A stretch of 19,489 nt of DNA from WVZH01 sp034430425 (GCA_034430425.1 DAOUEK010000011.1:1-19489); one strand, 5' to 3'. Counted from the stretch's first letter, positions 7,887 to 15,108 are shown. Notes: a model not told the origin generated them from the letters alone. Numbers and translations are program-made.

Positions 7887-7925
7887 GAGAGAAGGAAGAG
7901 ATGACTGCGATCTCTTCCTTCTCTC
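7887..7925. terminator. Perfect 16-bp hairpin after the metallopeptidase gene
   Basis: The left arm (7887-7902) and right arm (7910-7925) are exact reverse complements around a 7-base loop GACTGCG. The hairpin begins two bases after the peptidase TAA. On the plus strand the T-run is displaced (TTTT at 7934-7937), while on the minus strand TTTTAT follows the stem directly. It is probably the 3' end of the peptidase transcript, either as a terminator or as an RNA-stabilising structure. Confidence 0.65.
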
Positions 7926-7937
7926 CAGATTGCTTTT

Positions 7938-8228
7938 ATGCCTGACAGCGATGCAGGCCATGGGGTGCTATCACTTGCGCATGCCGTCCAATAGCAGGAC
8001 AGCGGAACGATTACCCCGATCGCATTCGATGCAGGTCAGGAACTCAGTGAACACACGACACCATTCGAAGTGATGCAGTACGTCTTCGAAGGTGAGGCGC
8101 AAGAATTTTTCCAATCCAACCAGCACAAACTCGAAGCAAACGATATCATCCAGATACCCACCAACGTTCACCTTGCTGTAAAAGCGATCCAGCGATTCAA
8201 AATGATGTTGGTTTTATCTCAGGCGTGA
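7938..8228 (+). pseudogene. Cupin-domain protein, disrupted by an in-frame amber stop
   Basis: Reading from ATG 7938 gives 96 codons that match the pattern of small single-domain cupins. The C-terminal part contains AFDAGQELSEHTTPFE, then YVFEGEAQ, then ANDIIQIPTNVHLAVKAI and a final QRFKMMLVLSQA, the usual cupin order (motif 1 with H and E, then motif 2, then the closing strand). Codon 19 is TAG (7992-7994), where this family usually has a tyrosine in a VEYQEG-like stretch. About a dozen residues usually found next appear to be missing, and the proline of the usual NVPH is lost. There is no ribosome binding site before ATG 7938 and no later start that would restore the fold. The gene is therefore most likely dead. 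Family assignment rests on remembered patterns, not a search. Confidence 0.78.
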
Positions 8229-8322
8229 AGACATCCGACCATCATGGGGTTATTCAACCCTTCAACACTCACACGTTCGAGATGTACTAGAAAGAGACGA
8301 TGCAACTTGTGTAAGTTGGAGG

Positions 8323-8328
8323 TAGAAT
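8323..8328 (+). promoter_or_regulatory. Candidate -10 element of the beta-propeller lipoprotein gene
   Basis: TAGAAT matches five of six bases of the -10 consensus, 25 bases before ATG 8354. No good -35 hexamer lies 16-18 bases upstream and there is no TGn extension. The leader would be short, about 20 nt, and contain the ribosome binding site AAGGAGGT at 8340-8347. Weak evidence. Confidence 0.25.
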
Positions 8329-8353
8329 TTTGTGATCGTAAGGAGGTCAGCGT

Positions 8354-9544
8354 ATGCATAACAGACGGTTCATGAAAGTCATCCTGGGATTTTTGTTGGT
8401 TATACTCAGTCTGAACGGATGTGCCGGTAACTCATCGCCGACTCCTGAGAATAACTTTTCATCGATAAACCTAAATGGGGCGACCGATTCGGAGGTAGAT
8501 ATCGTCCGTTCTTTCGACATCAACTCCGCCGCATGCTTTATCGCCTATATGCAATTCACGGAGTACGGCGGAGATATCTATGGCATGGATTGTATTGCTG
8601 ATCCCTACGAGATATTTCAATTAACCAACATTCCGGGAGTCGCCTATGAACCGCAGTGGTCTCCTGATCTTCAATACATCGCCTTTCTGCATTACGACAT
8701 GGAGGGCGATACCTCAAGATTCTACGTCATCGACAATCTCAATAACGCTTCCTATCGAGAAATTTCAGAAGCCGGGGTCATCGTGAGCCCGGACTATTCC
8801 TGGTCACCCGACAGTCAATATTTGGTATACAGCGGCCCTCAAAGCGATGGCGCGGAAAGCGATGTTTACCGCATCCAGGTGGGAACCGGTGAAATCGTGA
8901 ATCTCACTGCCGATTCTCCCGCAACGGACTTCGCGCCAGTGATCTCACCTCGCGGAGATCTGATCGCATTTGTTTCTGATCGAAGTATAGCTGGCGTAGC
9001 TTCGAACAATATCTGGGTCATGTCAATCGACGGATCAGGCGTTCGCAACGTGACCGAAAGCTCAGGTTGGGAAGACTCAGCACCCGCCTGGTCACCGGAC
9101 GGATCTACAATCGTTTTTTACCGTGGCAGTATCACGCCCGGCGAGGAAGCAAGCGGACCTTCTGGTCTCTGGCTGGTCGATCCGCTCACCGGGGAAGAGC
9201 GATTGCTACTTGGTATTGAAAGCTTGCTGGGAGGTTTCGAGGCGCCGGCCTGGTCGCCGGACGGGCGCTATATCGCCTTGCAATACGGACTGCCTGGCAA
9301 TGCGGATATTTACATTATCAATTTGGCGGATGGCACAACGGTCAACGTCAGCCAACTGTCGGGGCATGATTCTGCGATCTCCTGGTCCCCCGATTCACAA
9401 TATTTGATCTTCACAAATCTCTCCGAAGATGGCATGATGTACAGGCTATACATCACAAGTCCAACAGGTGGGGCTCGACCACTTCTGATGGAATACGGGA
9501 ATAGCCTCGGCCATTGGGCGCGAAGCTCCCCAATCAGCGAGTGA
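8354..9544 (+). CDS. TolB-like WD40/PD40 beta-propeller lipoprotein
   Basis: AAGGAGGT six bases before the ATG is a near-perfect ribosome binding site. The 396-residue protein starts with a basic n-region, a hydrophobic core and a lipobox LNGC (20-23), so it is exported and probably lipidated at C23. Six PD40-type blades are visible by their WSPD or equivalent turn: 102-105, 150-153, 198-201 (ISPR), 246-249, 300-303 and 345-348, each followed by a YIAF-like strand. This is the TolB-type six-bladed propeller, here without the N-terminal TolB domain or any tol-pal neighbours. The likely role is extracytoplasmic ligand or peptide binding, or a scaffold. It is monocistronic, converging with arfB. 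The binding partner is unknown. Confidence 0.88.
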   Translation: MHNRRFMKVILGFLLVILSLNGCAGNSSPTPENNFSSINLNGATDSEVDIVRSFDINSAACFIAYMQFTEYGGDIYGMDCIADPYEIFQLTNIPGVAYEPQWSPDLQYIAFLHYDMEGDTSRFYVIDNLNNASYREISEAGVIVSPDYSWSPDSQYLVYSGPQSDGAESDVYRIQVGTGEIVNLTADSPATDFAPVISPRGDLIAFVSDRSIAGVASNNIWVMSIDGSGVRNVTESSGWEDSAPAWSPDGSTIVFYRGSITPGEEASGPSGLWLVDPLTGEERLLLGIESLLGGFEAPAWSPDGRYIALQYGLPGNADIYIINLADGTTVNVSQLSGHDSAISWSPDSQYLIFTNLSEDGMMYRLYITSPTGGARPLLMEYGNSLGHWARSSPISE

Positions 9545-9627
9545 TGTGCACGGATGGCGTTGCATCCCGGACCCATAGAGATGATATAGATTTCACAAAT
9601 GCAGTCTCGATCGAACACCTGTTAGGA

Positions 9628-10053
9628 TTATTCCATCAAGTTCCTGGGCTTGCGTCGAGTACGTTTGACTTGCGCCCGATGTCGTTTATCTTGCAAACGA
9701 CGTTTGCGAGCCGATCGGCTGGGAGTCATCTTCTTACGCGATTTGGGTTTGCGAGCAGCATCTTGTACGAGCTCCACCAAACGATCGATCGCATCCTGGC
9801 GGTTGCGGGTTTGCGTGCGGAAACGACGGGCATTGATAATCAAAATGCCTTCGTTGTTGATCCGGTTACCGGCCAGTCGAAACAAACGCGCACGCACATC
9901 CTCCGGCAATGAAGGAGACTCACAAACATCGAAACGCAGTTGCACCGCTGTGGCAACACGATTGACATTCTGCCCACCCGGTCCGGCCGCGCGGACAAAA
10001 GCAAAGTGCAATTCGTTTTCGTCGATTGCGATATCTTGGGTCACAGAGATCAT
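9628..10053 (-). CDS. arfB: Ribosome-rescue peptidyl-tRNA hydrolase ArfB (YaeJ/ICT1-like)
   Basis: ArfB hydrolyses peptidyl-tRNA on ribosomes stalled at the 3' end of broken mRNAs. From ATG 10053 the protein has 141 residues, the family's usual size, and begins MISVTQDIAIDENELHFAF as expected. The catalytic GGQ is in RAAGPGGQNVNRVATAVQLRF (GGQ at 26-28). The C-terminal tail from about residue 105 is very rich in Lys and Arg, which in this family enters the empty mRNA channel. The frame stays open to a TTG at 10134, but that extension overlaps the upstream hairpin and matches nothing in the family. ATG 10053 lacks a clear ribosome binding site. It is the last of the minus-strand genes in this block. 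Confidence 0.93.
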   Translation of the reverse strand: MISVTQDIAIDENELHFAFVRAAGPGGQNVNRVATAVQLRFDVCESPSLPEDVRARLFRLAGNRINNEGILIINARRFRTQTRNRQDAIDRLVELVQDAARKPKSRKKMTPSRSARKRRLQDKRHRAQVKRTRRKPRNLME

Positions 10054-10134
10054 GGGGTAAGCATACTCAAAGCGGCAGCAGGTTTCAAGGGTGTTGTCCT
10101 GGGACTTCGCTGTTCGAGCGCTGAAAATCAGCAA

Positions 10135-10159
10135 GAGGCTGTCCAGACAGGACAGCCTC
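10135..10159 (-). terminator. Hairpin between the LiaF-like gene and arfB
   Basis: A perfect 10-bp stem GAGGCTGTCC/GGACAGCCTC with a 5-base loop lies 36 bases beyond the stop of the LiaF-like gene. On the minus strand it is followed by TTGCTGATTTT, a poor but T-rich tail. It is probably a leaky terminator or attenuator for the LiaF-like transcript. It also argues that arfB starts downstream of it, at ATG 10053. Confidence 0.55.
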
Positions 10160-10195
10160 CTTTACTTGATCATTGTTGTTATTCTTTGCGTGAAA

Positions 10196-11269
10196 TCAAT
10201 CTTCGCGCAAAGTAAAACTGCCTGATCCGCCCTTGTACGTGATCTCGATGCTAAACTCGGAATCATCGTAGTTCTCGGATTCCCAGGTTCCGGTATCGTC
10301 ATCGTCATCGCCGCCACCGCTGACCAGTGTATACCCATCAGGAACACGAACACTCCCTGATCCGCTGTTACGCACGACAAGACGAACGCCTGCGCCAACG
10401 GGCACAGTTATGGTCGTGCTTCCAGAACCGCCATCGATATCGAGCCCGGCTTGTGCAGTACCCGTAAATGATATCTTGAATGAGCCCGAATTCACATCGA
10501 TTTTGGCATCGAATTTAGCCTCATCTGCGATTTCGGCCGTGAAAGAACCCGAGGCGCCATCGAGGCGAACATCGTAGCTTTCTGTACTGGGCGGTAGTGT
10601 TAGGCGGGTGCTCCCCGAGCCGCAATTAATATCGAAGCGTTCCAAAATCATGCTTTCCAAATCCAGTCGCACCGATCCAGACCCACCATCGACTCGGAGA
10701 TCGACGGGGATTTGTGGGCTTAATCCAATCTCCCACCGTGCGTCATTCCCAAGCGTACCTACCCAATCAAAAACCGAAGTCGAACCGCGAGGCTTTAGTC
10801 CGACGACCTTGTTGTTCGTGCCGTGTACTTGGAAGGACACATCCTCCAGGGTATCCAACTCTGCCTCAATCAACGCATCCGAATCCTCCAGAACCCCAAT
10901 CGTCGTCGAGTAGTGGGTCAGTTCCAGATCGATGCGGGCTGTAGTCGCATCGTCCAGTGGTTCACTGAAGTTGAGTGTCTTTAATTCGGGTCCCAAATCG
11001 ATATCGAGATTCGGAGCCATCACCAGCAGCAACACGACGAATGCCACAACGCCGAGGCCAATCAGCACTCCCAATATTGGCGAACGACGCCCAAACATCA
11101 AATCCAGGCCAACGGCGATTAAAACAACCGGCCACAAACGTAATAAAAAAGCCAGACTAAACGATTCGATGATGCCAACATTCGCCATAAGCCAGACTAT
11201 ACCCACGCCGATCAATAACAACGGCCAGAAAAATGATCGATGCGGTTGATTACGCTTCTCGTCTTGCAT
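10196..11269 (-). CDS. LiaF-like membrane protein with a C-terminal SGS beta-solenoid (DUF5668/toast-rack type)
   Basis: AAGGAGGG precedes ATG 11269. The 357-residue protein opens with a paired hydrophobic domain like the LiaI/LiaF-like DUF5668: FFWPLLLIGVGIVWL (13-27) and a second segment with the typical LWPVVLIAVGLDLMFGRR (45-62), then a third membrane segment (about 66-86). Residues 90-357 form an extracytoplasmic beta-rich domain. Seven S-G-S ladders occur with their first S at 197, 218, 240, 261, 282, 304 and 349, a 21-22-residue period that indicates stacked solenoid rungs. A glycine/aspartate stretch (318-325, GGGDDDDD) interrupts the last interval. Such proteins are linked to envelope-stress sensing, but no liaRS-like two-component genes lie nearby. 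It follows ppk2 by 107 bases on the same strand. Confidence 0.82.
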   Translation of the reverse strand: MQDEKRNQPHRSFFWPLLLIGVGIVWLMANVGIIESFSLAFLLRLWPVVLIAVGLDLMFGRRSPILGVLIGLGVVAFVVLLLVMAPNLDIDLGPELKTLNFSEPLDDATTARIDLELTHYSTTIGVLEDSDALIEAELDTLEDVSFQVHGTNNKVVGLKPRGSTSVFDWVGTLGNDARWEIGLSPQIPVDLRVDGGSGSVRLDLESMILERFDINCGSGSTRLTLPPSTESYDVRLDGASGSFTAEIADEAKFDAKIDVNSGSFKISFTGTAQAGLDIDGGSGSTTITVPVGAGVRLVVRNSGSGSVRVPDGYTLVSGGGDDDDDTGTWESENYDDSEFSIEITYKGGSGSFTLRED

Positions 11270-11340
11270 GTTTCCCTCCTTGGTTCATTCGCCACCAATT
11301 ACCTAATATTTTGTTCCTCATGCCTTACGCATGTCTCTTC

Positions 11341-11372
11341 CTCCCTCCCGACAGTGAAGGAATCGGGGGGAG
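11341..11372 (-). terminator. Imperfect GC-rich hairpin after ppk2
   Basis: CTCCCTCCCGA (11341-11351) pairs with TCGGGGGGAG (11363-11372) apart from one bulged base. It lies 5 bases beyond the ppk2 stop in the direction of transcription. No T-run follows on the minus strand, so termination would be weak; it may rather modulate read-through into the LiaF-like gene. Confidence 0.35.
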
Positions 11373-11376
11373 CATT

Positions 11377-12198
11377 TCATACGATCTCGATCTCACCCAC
11401 CTCGAATTCCGGAGATGGAAATTTCATATCCAGTCCTTCGAGCGTCTCGACGATCACCGTGCCGATAACCAGATTGCGGTACCATTTGCGATTTGCAGGG
11501 ATCAGATACCACGGCGCCCAGGGTGTGCTCGTTTTCGACAACACTGCTTCATAGGCTTGCATGTAATCAGGCCAGAGCTTACGCTCGTTCAGATCGTCCG
11601 GGTTGAATTTCCAGCGTTTGCTGGGTTCGTCCAAACGAGCCTGCATCCGCTCTTTCTGCTCCTCGAGATCGATGTGCAGATAAAATTTTAACAGCGTGGT
11701 GCCTTCTTCGGCCAGCATTTGTTCGAATGCGTTGATCTGATCGAAACGCTTGGACCAGATCGCTTCGGGCACCAAGTTGTGTACGCGCACCACCAGTATG
11801 TCCTCATAATGACTGCGGTTGAAAATCACAATCTCCCCTCTACCGGGAACGTGCCGATGCACTCGCCAGAGATAATCGTGACTCAATTCCTGCGCCGTGG
11901 GCTTCTTGAAATTCGCCACCTTTACACCCTGGGGATTGACGCCATCGAAGACGTGCCGGATGACGCCATCCTTGCCACCCGTATCCATCGCCTGGAGCAC
12001 GATAAGGATCTTATGCTTGCCCTGGGCATATAATAATTCCTGGAGTTCTTCCAATCGTGCAGTCACTGATTGGATTTTTTCTCGTCCCTCATCTTTTTCG
12101 ATCGTGAATACGCTTTTATCCCCGGGATCCCACTGACGCAGATCCACCTTGCTTCCCGGCTTGATTTTGTATCGATCGGTAGAACGCTTCTCTCCCAT
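11377..12198 (-). CDS. ppk2: Polyphosphate kinase 2, class III type (polyP-dependent nucleotide phosphorylation)
   Basis: PPK2 uses inorganic polyphosphate to phosphorylate nucleotides; class III members act on both AMP and ADP. ATG 12198 is chosen because GGAGG lies four bases upstream and the resulting 273-residue length is usual; a GTG at 12270 in the same frame would add 24 unrelated residues. Visible motifs are the Walker A-like MDTGGKDG (71-78), GVNPQGVKVANFKKPT (86-101), HDYLWRVHRHVPGRGEI (107-123), the Walker B IFNRSHYED (125-133) and the lid region around ERMQARLDEPSKRWKFNP (183-200). The GVNPQG...FKKPT...HDYLWR pattern is the class III form. No ppk1 or exopolyphosphatase gene is nearby. 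Class is inferred from motif style. Confidence 0.93.
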   Translation of the reverse strand: MGEKRSTDRYKIKPGSKVDLRQWDPGDKSVFTIEKDEGREKIQSVTARLEELQELLYAQGKHKILIVLQAMDTGGKDGVIRHVFDGVNPQGVKVANFKKPTAQELSHDYLWRVHRHVPGRGEIVIFNRSHYEDILVVRVHNLVPEAIWSKRFDQINAFEQMLAEEGTTLLKFYLHIDLEEQKERMQARLDEPSKRWKFNPDDLNERKLWPDYMQAYEAVLSKTSTPWAPWYLIPANRKWYRNLVIGTVIVETLEGLDMKFPSPEFEVGEIEIV

Positions 12199-12336
12199 TT
12201 GTCCTCCAGTCTCCCGGTCACACACTTCACGCTGACTTGCTGTGTATACAAGAGAGCTCCGTAAGGGCACACGCTGATGATCGTACGATTCTCTATACGT
12301 GAGGCGACCAGAAACGGTTTCAAGAAAATTTCCACT

Positions 12337-13089
12337 TCAGGATCGAATGATAATCTCCTGCAAGTTTTTCCAGGTGCTTTCGGAATACCAGATGTTTGAA
12401 AATTCCTGAATCGATCCTTCCTCCTTCGCCCGCATTGAATCCAAAATGGGACCGCGTAAAAGGCGTTTGATGGACCTGAACGAGACGACATCCTTGTTGG
12501 CAAAATTATGGGCGATGATTTCCGCGTCTTGCATCAAGCGATCGCGGCTCGTGATTTGATCGACAAGGCGCATTTCCAGGGCTTCGTCTGCCGGGTACAT
12601 ATCCCCGGTAAGCAGCATCCGCTCCGCATTCCGTTGGCCCACACAGGTGCGCAGCATTTCCACGCACCCCGAGAATATAGAGGCGCCAAAAGTGATTTCG
12701 TTCAACGAAAGCTTTGCTCTACCTTGTACCATGAGACGGTAATCACACGCCAAAGTGAGCATACATCCAGCAGCAATTGCATGTCCATTGATCGCGGCGA
12801 TGACAGGTTTTGGATAGAGATAAAGGTTCGAGTAGAGATCGGTGAATTTGGTTAAGAACAGATTAAACGCTTCCTGCCGGTAACCGAGTAAAGAAGGGAT
12901 ATCGAACCCAAAGGAAAAGAACTTGCTATAACCGGTCAGGATCACAGCTTTTACATCCGGGTCTCTTTCCAACTGCAGGAATACATCCTGCAGTTCTTCG
13001 ACCATGGGCTCGTGTAAAGCATTGACCTTGCTTCTACGCAATGTAATCGTCGTGATGCCCTGTGTAGTAGAGATTTCCAAGTACTCCAT
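12337..13089 (-). CDS. Enoyl-CoA hydratase/isomerase (crotonase) family protein
   Basis: The 250-residue protein has the crotonase fold. Oxyanion-hole segments are FSFGFDI (58-64) and INGHAIAAGC (100-109). Both glutamates that act in hydratases appear to be present: E131 in LNEITFG and E156 in NAERMLLTGD, so hydratase activity is possible; however, the FSFGFDI segment and 250-residue length also fit the delta3-delta2 isomerase branch. The start ATG 13089 is preceded by GAGGGGATGAGAAT, an acceptable ribosome binding site. It lies 138 bases upstream of ppk2 on the same strand. No other beta-oxidation gene is in the window, so the pathway cannot be assigned from context. Confidence 0.85.
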   Translation of the reverse strand: MEYLEISTTQGITTITLRRSKVNALHEPMVEELQDVFLQLERDPDVKAVILTGYSKFFSFGFDIPSLLGYRQEAFNLFLTKFTDLYSNLYLYPKPVIAAINGHAIAAGCMLTLACDYRLMVQGRAKLSLNEITFGASIFSGCVEMLRTCVGQRNAERMLLTGDMYPADEALEMRLVDQITSRDRLMQDAEIIAHNFANKDVVSFRSIKRLLRGPILDSMRAKEEGSIQEFSNIWYSESTWKNLQEIIIRS

Positions 13090-13257
13090 ATTCTCATCCC
13101 CTCACTTGTCGCACTCGAACTCACTACCATTCTACCCTGCAGTAGTGTGATTGTTCAAAAGCAATCATGCCTGGATTCGTGTTTTCATCGAGATGTATAA
13201 AGATATTTGGAATATATTGTGTTATAAGATGATATTTATCCCGATATTGATCGGTGA

Positions 13258-13365
13258 CGATACGATGATCGTGAAGAGGTAGATACATACCTGAGCGGTC
13301 GCCCTTCGCTCCTTGAAGCCAAATCAAAGACCCGCAGCGATGTCGTCCTGGAATGGCTCCGCTGA
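13258..13365 (+). pseudogene. Possible gene-end remnant on the opposite strand
   Basis: A plus-strand frame opens after a TGA (13255-13257) and runs 35 codons to TGA 13363-13365. Its peptide has a balanced composition, with REEVDTYLSGRPSLLEAKSK near the start and SDVVLEWLR at the end. It contains no ATG, GTG or TTG at its beginning, and the sequence before it has stops in all frames. It could be the surviving 3' end of a deleted gene, but 35 open codons can easily occur by chance. Confidence 0.15.
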
Positions 13366-13395
13366 TTTTTCAGCGCCTGCTATATTTCGAGAGTA

Positions 13396-13437
13396 AAGAA
13401 AAACCCTCCTGGGCAGCAAGATACTCCCAAGAGGGTT
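13396..13437 (-). terminator. Intrinsic terminator of the aldolase gene
   Basis: Read on the minus strand, AACCCTC-T-TGGG pairs with CCCA-G-GAGGGTT (one mismatch, 12-base loop) and is followed at once by TTTTCTTT. The stem (13402-13413 with 13426-13437) begins 36 bases beyond the aldolase stop, so aldolase transcription should end here and the crotonase gene needs its own promoter. Confidence 0.9.
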
Positions 13438-13473
13438 GGACGGTTCTTTGACCGTTTTCAGCAATAGCGCCGA

Positions 13474-14499
13474 TCAGGCAGCAACTTCCTTTTCCATTTT
13501 TGTTTCGTACTTCCCATAACGGGCGAGGCCGTTCATCTTCGCACGGTGATGATAGACTTTCTGTGCTGTGGGGACGTTATCCACTTTACCGGACCAGGCT
13601 TTCAGTGCCGGTGCCTGCAGGGCGCGGCCATAGGAGAAGCTGAGTTCCCAGGGGAATGTACCCATGGCGTTCATGGCGTTCAGATTCTCGGTCGCTTGCT
13701 CGGCGGTTTGTCCACCGGAGAGGAATACGATCCCGGGCACCGCGGCCGGGACGGTTCGCAGGAAGGTTCGTACGGTGGCTTCGGCGATTTCCTCAGGGCT
13801 GGCTTGCTTCTGACAACCCTTGCCGGAAATGACCATGTTGGGTTTCAGCAGAGTTCCTTCCAAGAAAACACCCATTTCGAACAAGGCGTCGTACATGCGG
13901 CTCAGTGTCTCCGTGGTAACCTGCTCACAGCGCTCGAGGTCGTGGTCGCCGTCCATCAGGACTTCCGGCTCCACGATGGGGACCACACCAGCTTCCTGGC
14001 ACAGTGCGGCATAGCGCGCCAGGGCCTGCCCATTGGCGTTCATACATGTCACCGTCGGAATTCCATCCCCGATGGTGATTACGGCTCGCCATTTGGCGAA
14101 CTTGGCTCCCAACTTGGCGTATTCCGCCAGGCGGTCCCGCAAGCCGTCCAGGCCTTCGGTGACTCGCTCATTGGGAAAACCAGCCATCAGCTTGGCACCC
14201 GTATCCACCTTGATCCCGGGTAGCGTGCCTTGCCTGGACAGTACTTCCGGGAATGGGACACCGTCGCTCCTGCTTTGACGGATGGTTTCATCGTAAAGGA
14301 TCACACCACTGATATAATCCGCCGCACCTTCCGTCGTGAACAACATCTCACGATAAGCGCGGCGATTTTCCTCTGTGGATTCCACGCTGATACTATCGAA
14401 ACGCTTCTTGATCGTCCCTGTACTTTCATCAGCAGCGAGGATACCCTTTCCCTCGGCAACAAGTGCCCGTGCTACGGATTGCAGATCTTGCTTTGACAT
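13474..14499 (-). CDS. Class I fructose-bisphosphate aldolase (Schiff-base type)
   Basis: The enzyme splits fructose 1,6-bisphosphate into dihydroxyacetone phosphate and glyceraldehyde 3-phosphate, or runs in reverse. ATG 14499 is preceded by GGAGG eight bases upstream; an in-frame TTG five codons earlier overlaps that site and is rejected. The 341-residue protein matches the animal/plant-type family: GILAADESTGTIKKRF (19-34), K98 in GIKVDTGAKL (95-104), AKWR (135-138), VEPEVLMDGDHD (176-187), the Schiff-base lysine K219 in LEGTLLKPNMV (213-223), FLSGGQ (259-264) and SYGRALQ (289-295, phosphate-binding R292). The C-terminus ends without the usual tyrosine of vertebrate enzymes. Its own terminator follows. 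Confidence 0.96.
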   Translation of the reverse strand: MSKQDLQSVARALVAEGKGILAADESTGTIKKRFDSISVESTEENRRAYREMLFTTEGAADYISGVILYDETIRQSRSDGVPFPEVLSRQGTLPGIKVDTGAKLMAGFPNERVTEGLDGLRDRLAEYAKLGAKFAKWRAVITIGDGIPTVTCMNANGQALARYAALCQEAGVVPIVEPEVLMDGDHDLERCEQVTTETLSRMYDALFEMGVFLEGTLLKPNMVISGKGCQKQASPEEIAEATVRTFLRTVPAAVPGIVFLSGGQTAEQATENLNAMNAMGTFPWELSFSYGRALQAPALKAWSGKVDNVPTAQKVYHHRAKMNGLARYGKYETKMEKEVAA

Positions 14500-14613
14500 A
14501 TATCGAACCTCCAAATAATCTCACAGAAATGCCACACAGTTATGGATCATTTCGTGTGGAAAAGTACAACGTTGGGCCAATCGAGTTAACACTTGCCCGC
14601 GCCAATGGTTTCC

Positions 14614-15108
14614 TCACTGGCTTTTCTTCGGATATTCGAAGAACACTATTTCACCACTGTCCCGGGAAATCTCGTGCCACGCGGCTTCATCGAAATCGAT
14701 ACACACGATTCCGCTCGTTGGCAAATTGTCGAGATCGAAATCCGAGAGATAATTTACCAGACCCGTCATGCCCGGATTATGACCAAAGAGCATCACTTCG
14801 TGATAGCGATCATCGATGTCTCGAACGATCTCGAGCAAATCTACCAGACTGGCATCGTAGATACCCGCAAGCGTGATAATTTCTTCCAGCGGATACCCGA
14901 TTTCCTCAGCGATGATTTTAGCACTTTTTCGCGCTCTTTTTGCGGGACTTGCGAAAATCATTTCCGGCCTTATGCCCCGCCTGGCAAGCAGCTTACCCAT
15001 GAAAGGCGCATCGCTCTTACCGCGCTTGTTTAAAGGCCTTTCGAAATCCGATAAGCTGTGGTTATTCCAACTGGATTTTGAGTGTCGAACCAGATAAAGT
15101 CTTTTCAC
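14614..15108 (-). CDS. SixA-type phosphohistidine phosphatase (histidine phosphatase superfamily)
   Basis: The 164-residue protein has the catalytic core of the small SixA branch: LVRHSKSSW (6-14) with nucleophile H9, SPAKRARKSA (54-63) with R58, and FGHNPGMTGLVNYL (108-121) with H110. The third motif residue is Ser (RHS) rather than the usual Gly or Ala. E. coli SixA removes phosphate from HPr/NPr or histidine kinases; the target here is unknown. The start is GTG 15108, in the expected place before KRLYLVRH, but with no clear ribosome binding site. It lies 53 bases downstream of the dynamin-like gene, so the two are probably co-transcribed. Confidence 0.87.
   Translation of the reverse strand: MKRLYLVRHSKSSWNNHSLSDFERPLNKRGKSDAPFMGKLLARRGIRPEMIFASPAKRARKSAKIIAEEIGYPLEEIITLAGIYDASLVDLLEIVRDIDDRYHEVMLFGHNPGMTGLVNYLSDFDLDNLPTSGIVCIDFDEAAWHEISRDSGEIVFFEYPKKSQ

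Larger units (their letters stand above)
13090..13473. other. 384-bp gap between the aldolase and crotonase genes
   Basis: The gap contains the aldolase terminator (13396-13437) and an AT-rich stretch (about 13190-13250) that may hold the crotonase promoter. A 67-codon minus-strand frame (13124-13327, TTG start) covers the AT-rich part but has no good ribosome binding site for its start and no recognised family. A plus-strand frame at 13258-13365 is listed separately. No RNA gene was recognised. A small inverted repeat ACGGT/ACCGT lies at 13440-13455. Confidence 0.5.

Noticed and set aside
10054..10134. 27-codon N-terminal extension of arfB from TTG 10134
   Set aside because: It abuts the hairpin at 10135-10159, has no family match, and the usual ArfB N-terminus begins at ATG 10053.
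12199..12270. 24-codon N-terminal extension of ppk2 from GTG 12270
   Set aside because: Internal ATG 12198 has a GGAGG ribosome binding site and gives the normal family length.
13124..13327. 67-codon minus-strand ORF in the aldolase-crotonase gap
   Set aside because: TTG start without a proper ribosome binding site, AT-rich stretch and no recognised family; a small real gene cannot be fully excluded.
13546..14223. 225-codon plus-strand ORF inside the aldolase gene
   Set aside because: Antisense shadow of a highly conserved aldolase; no ribosome binding site or recognisable domain.
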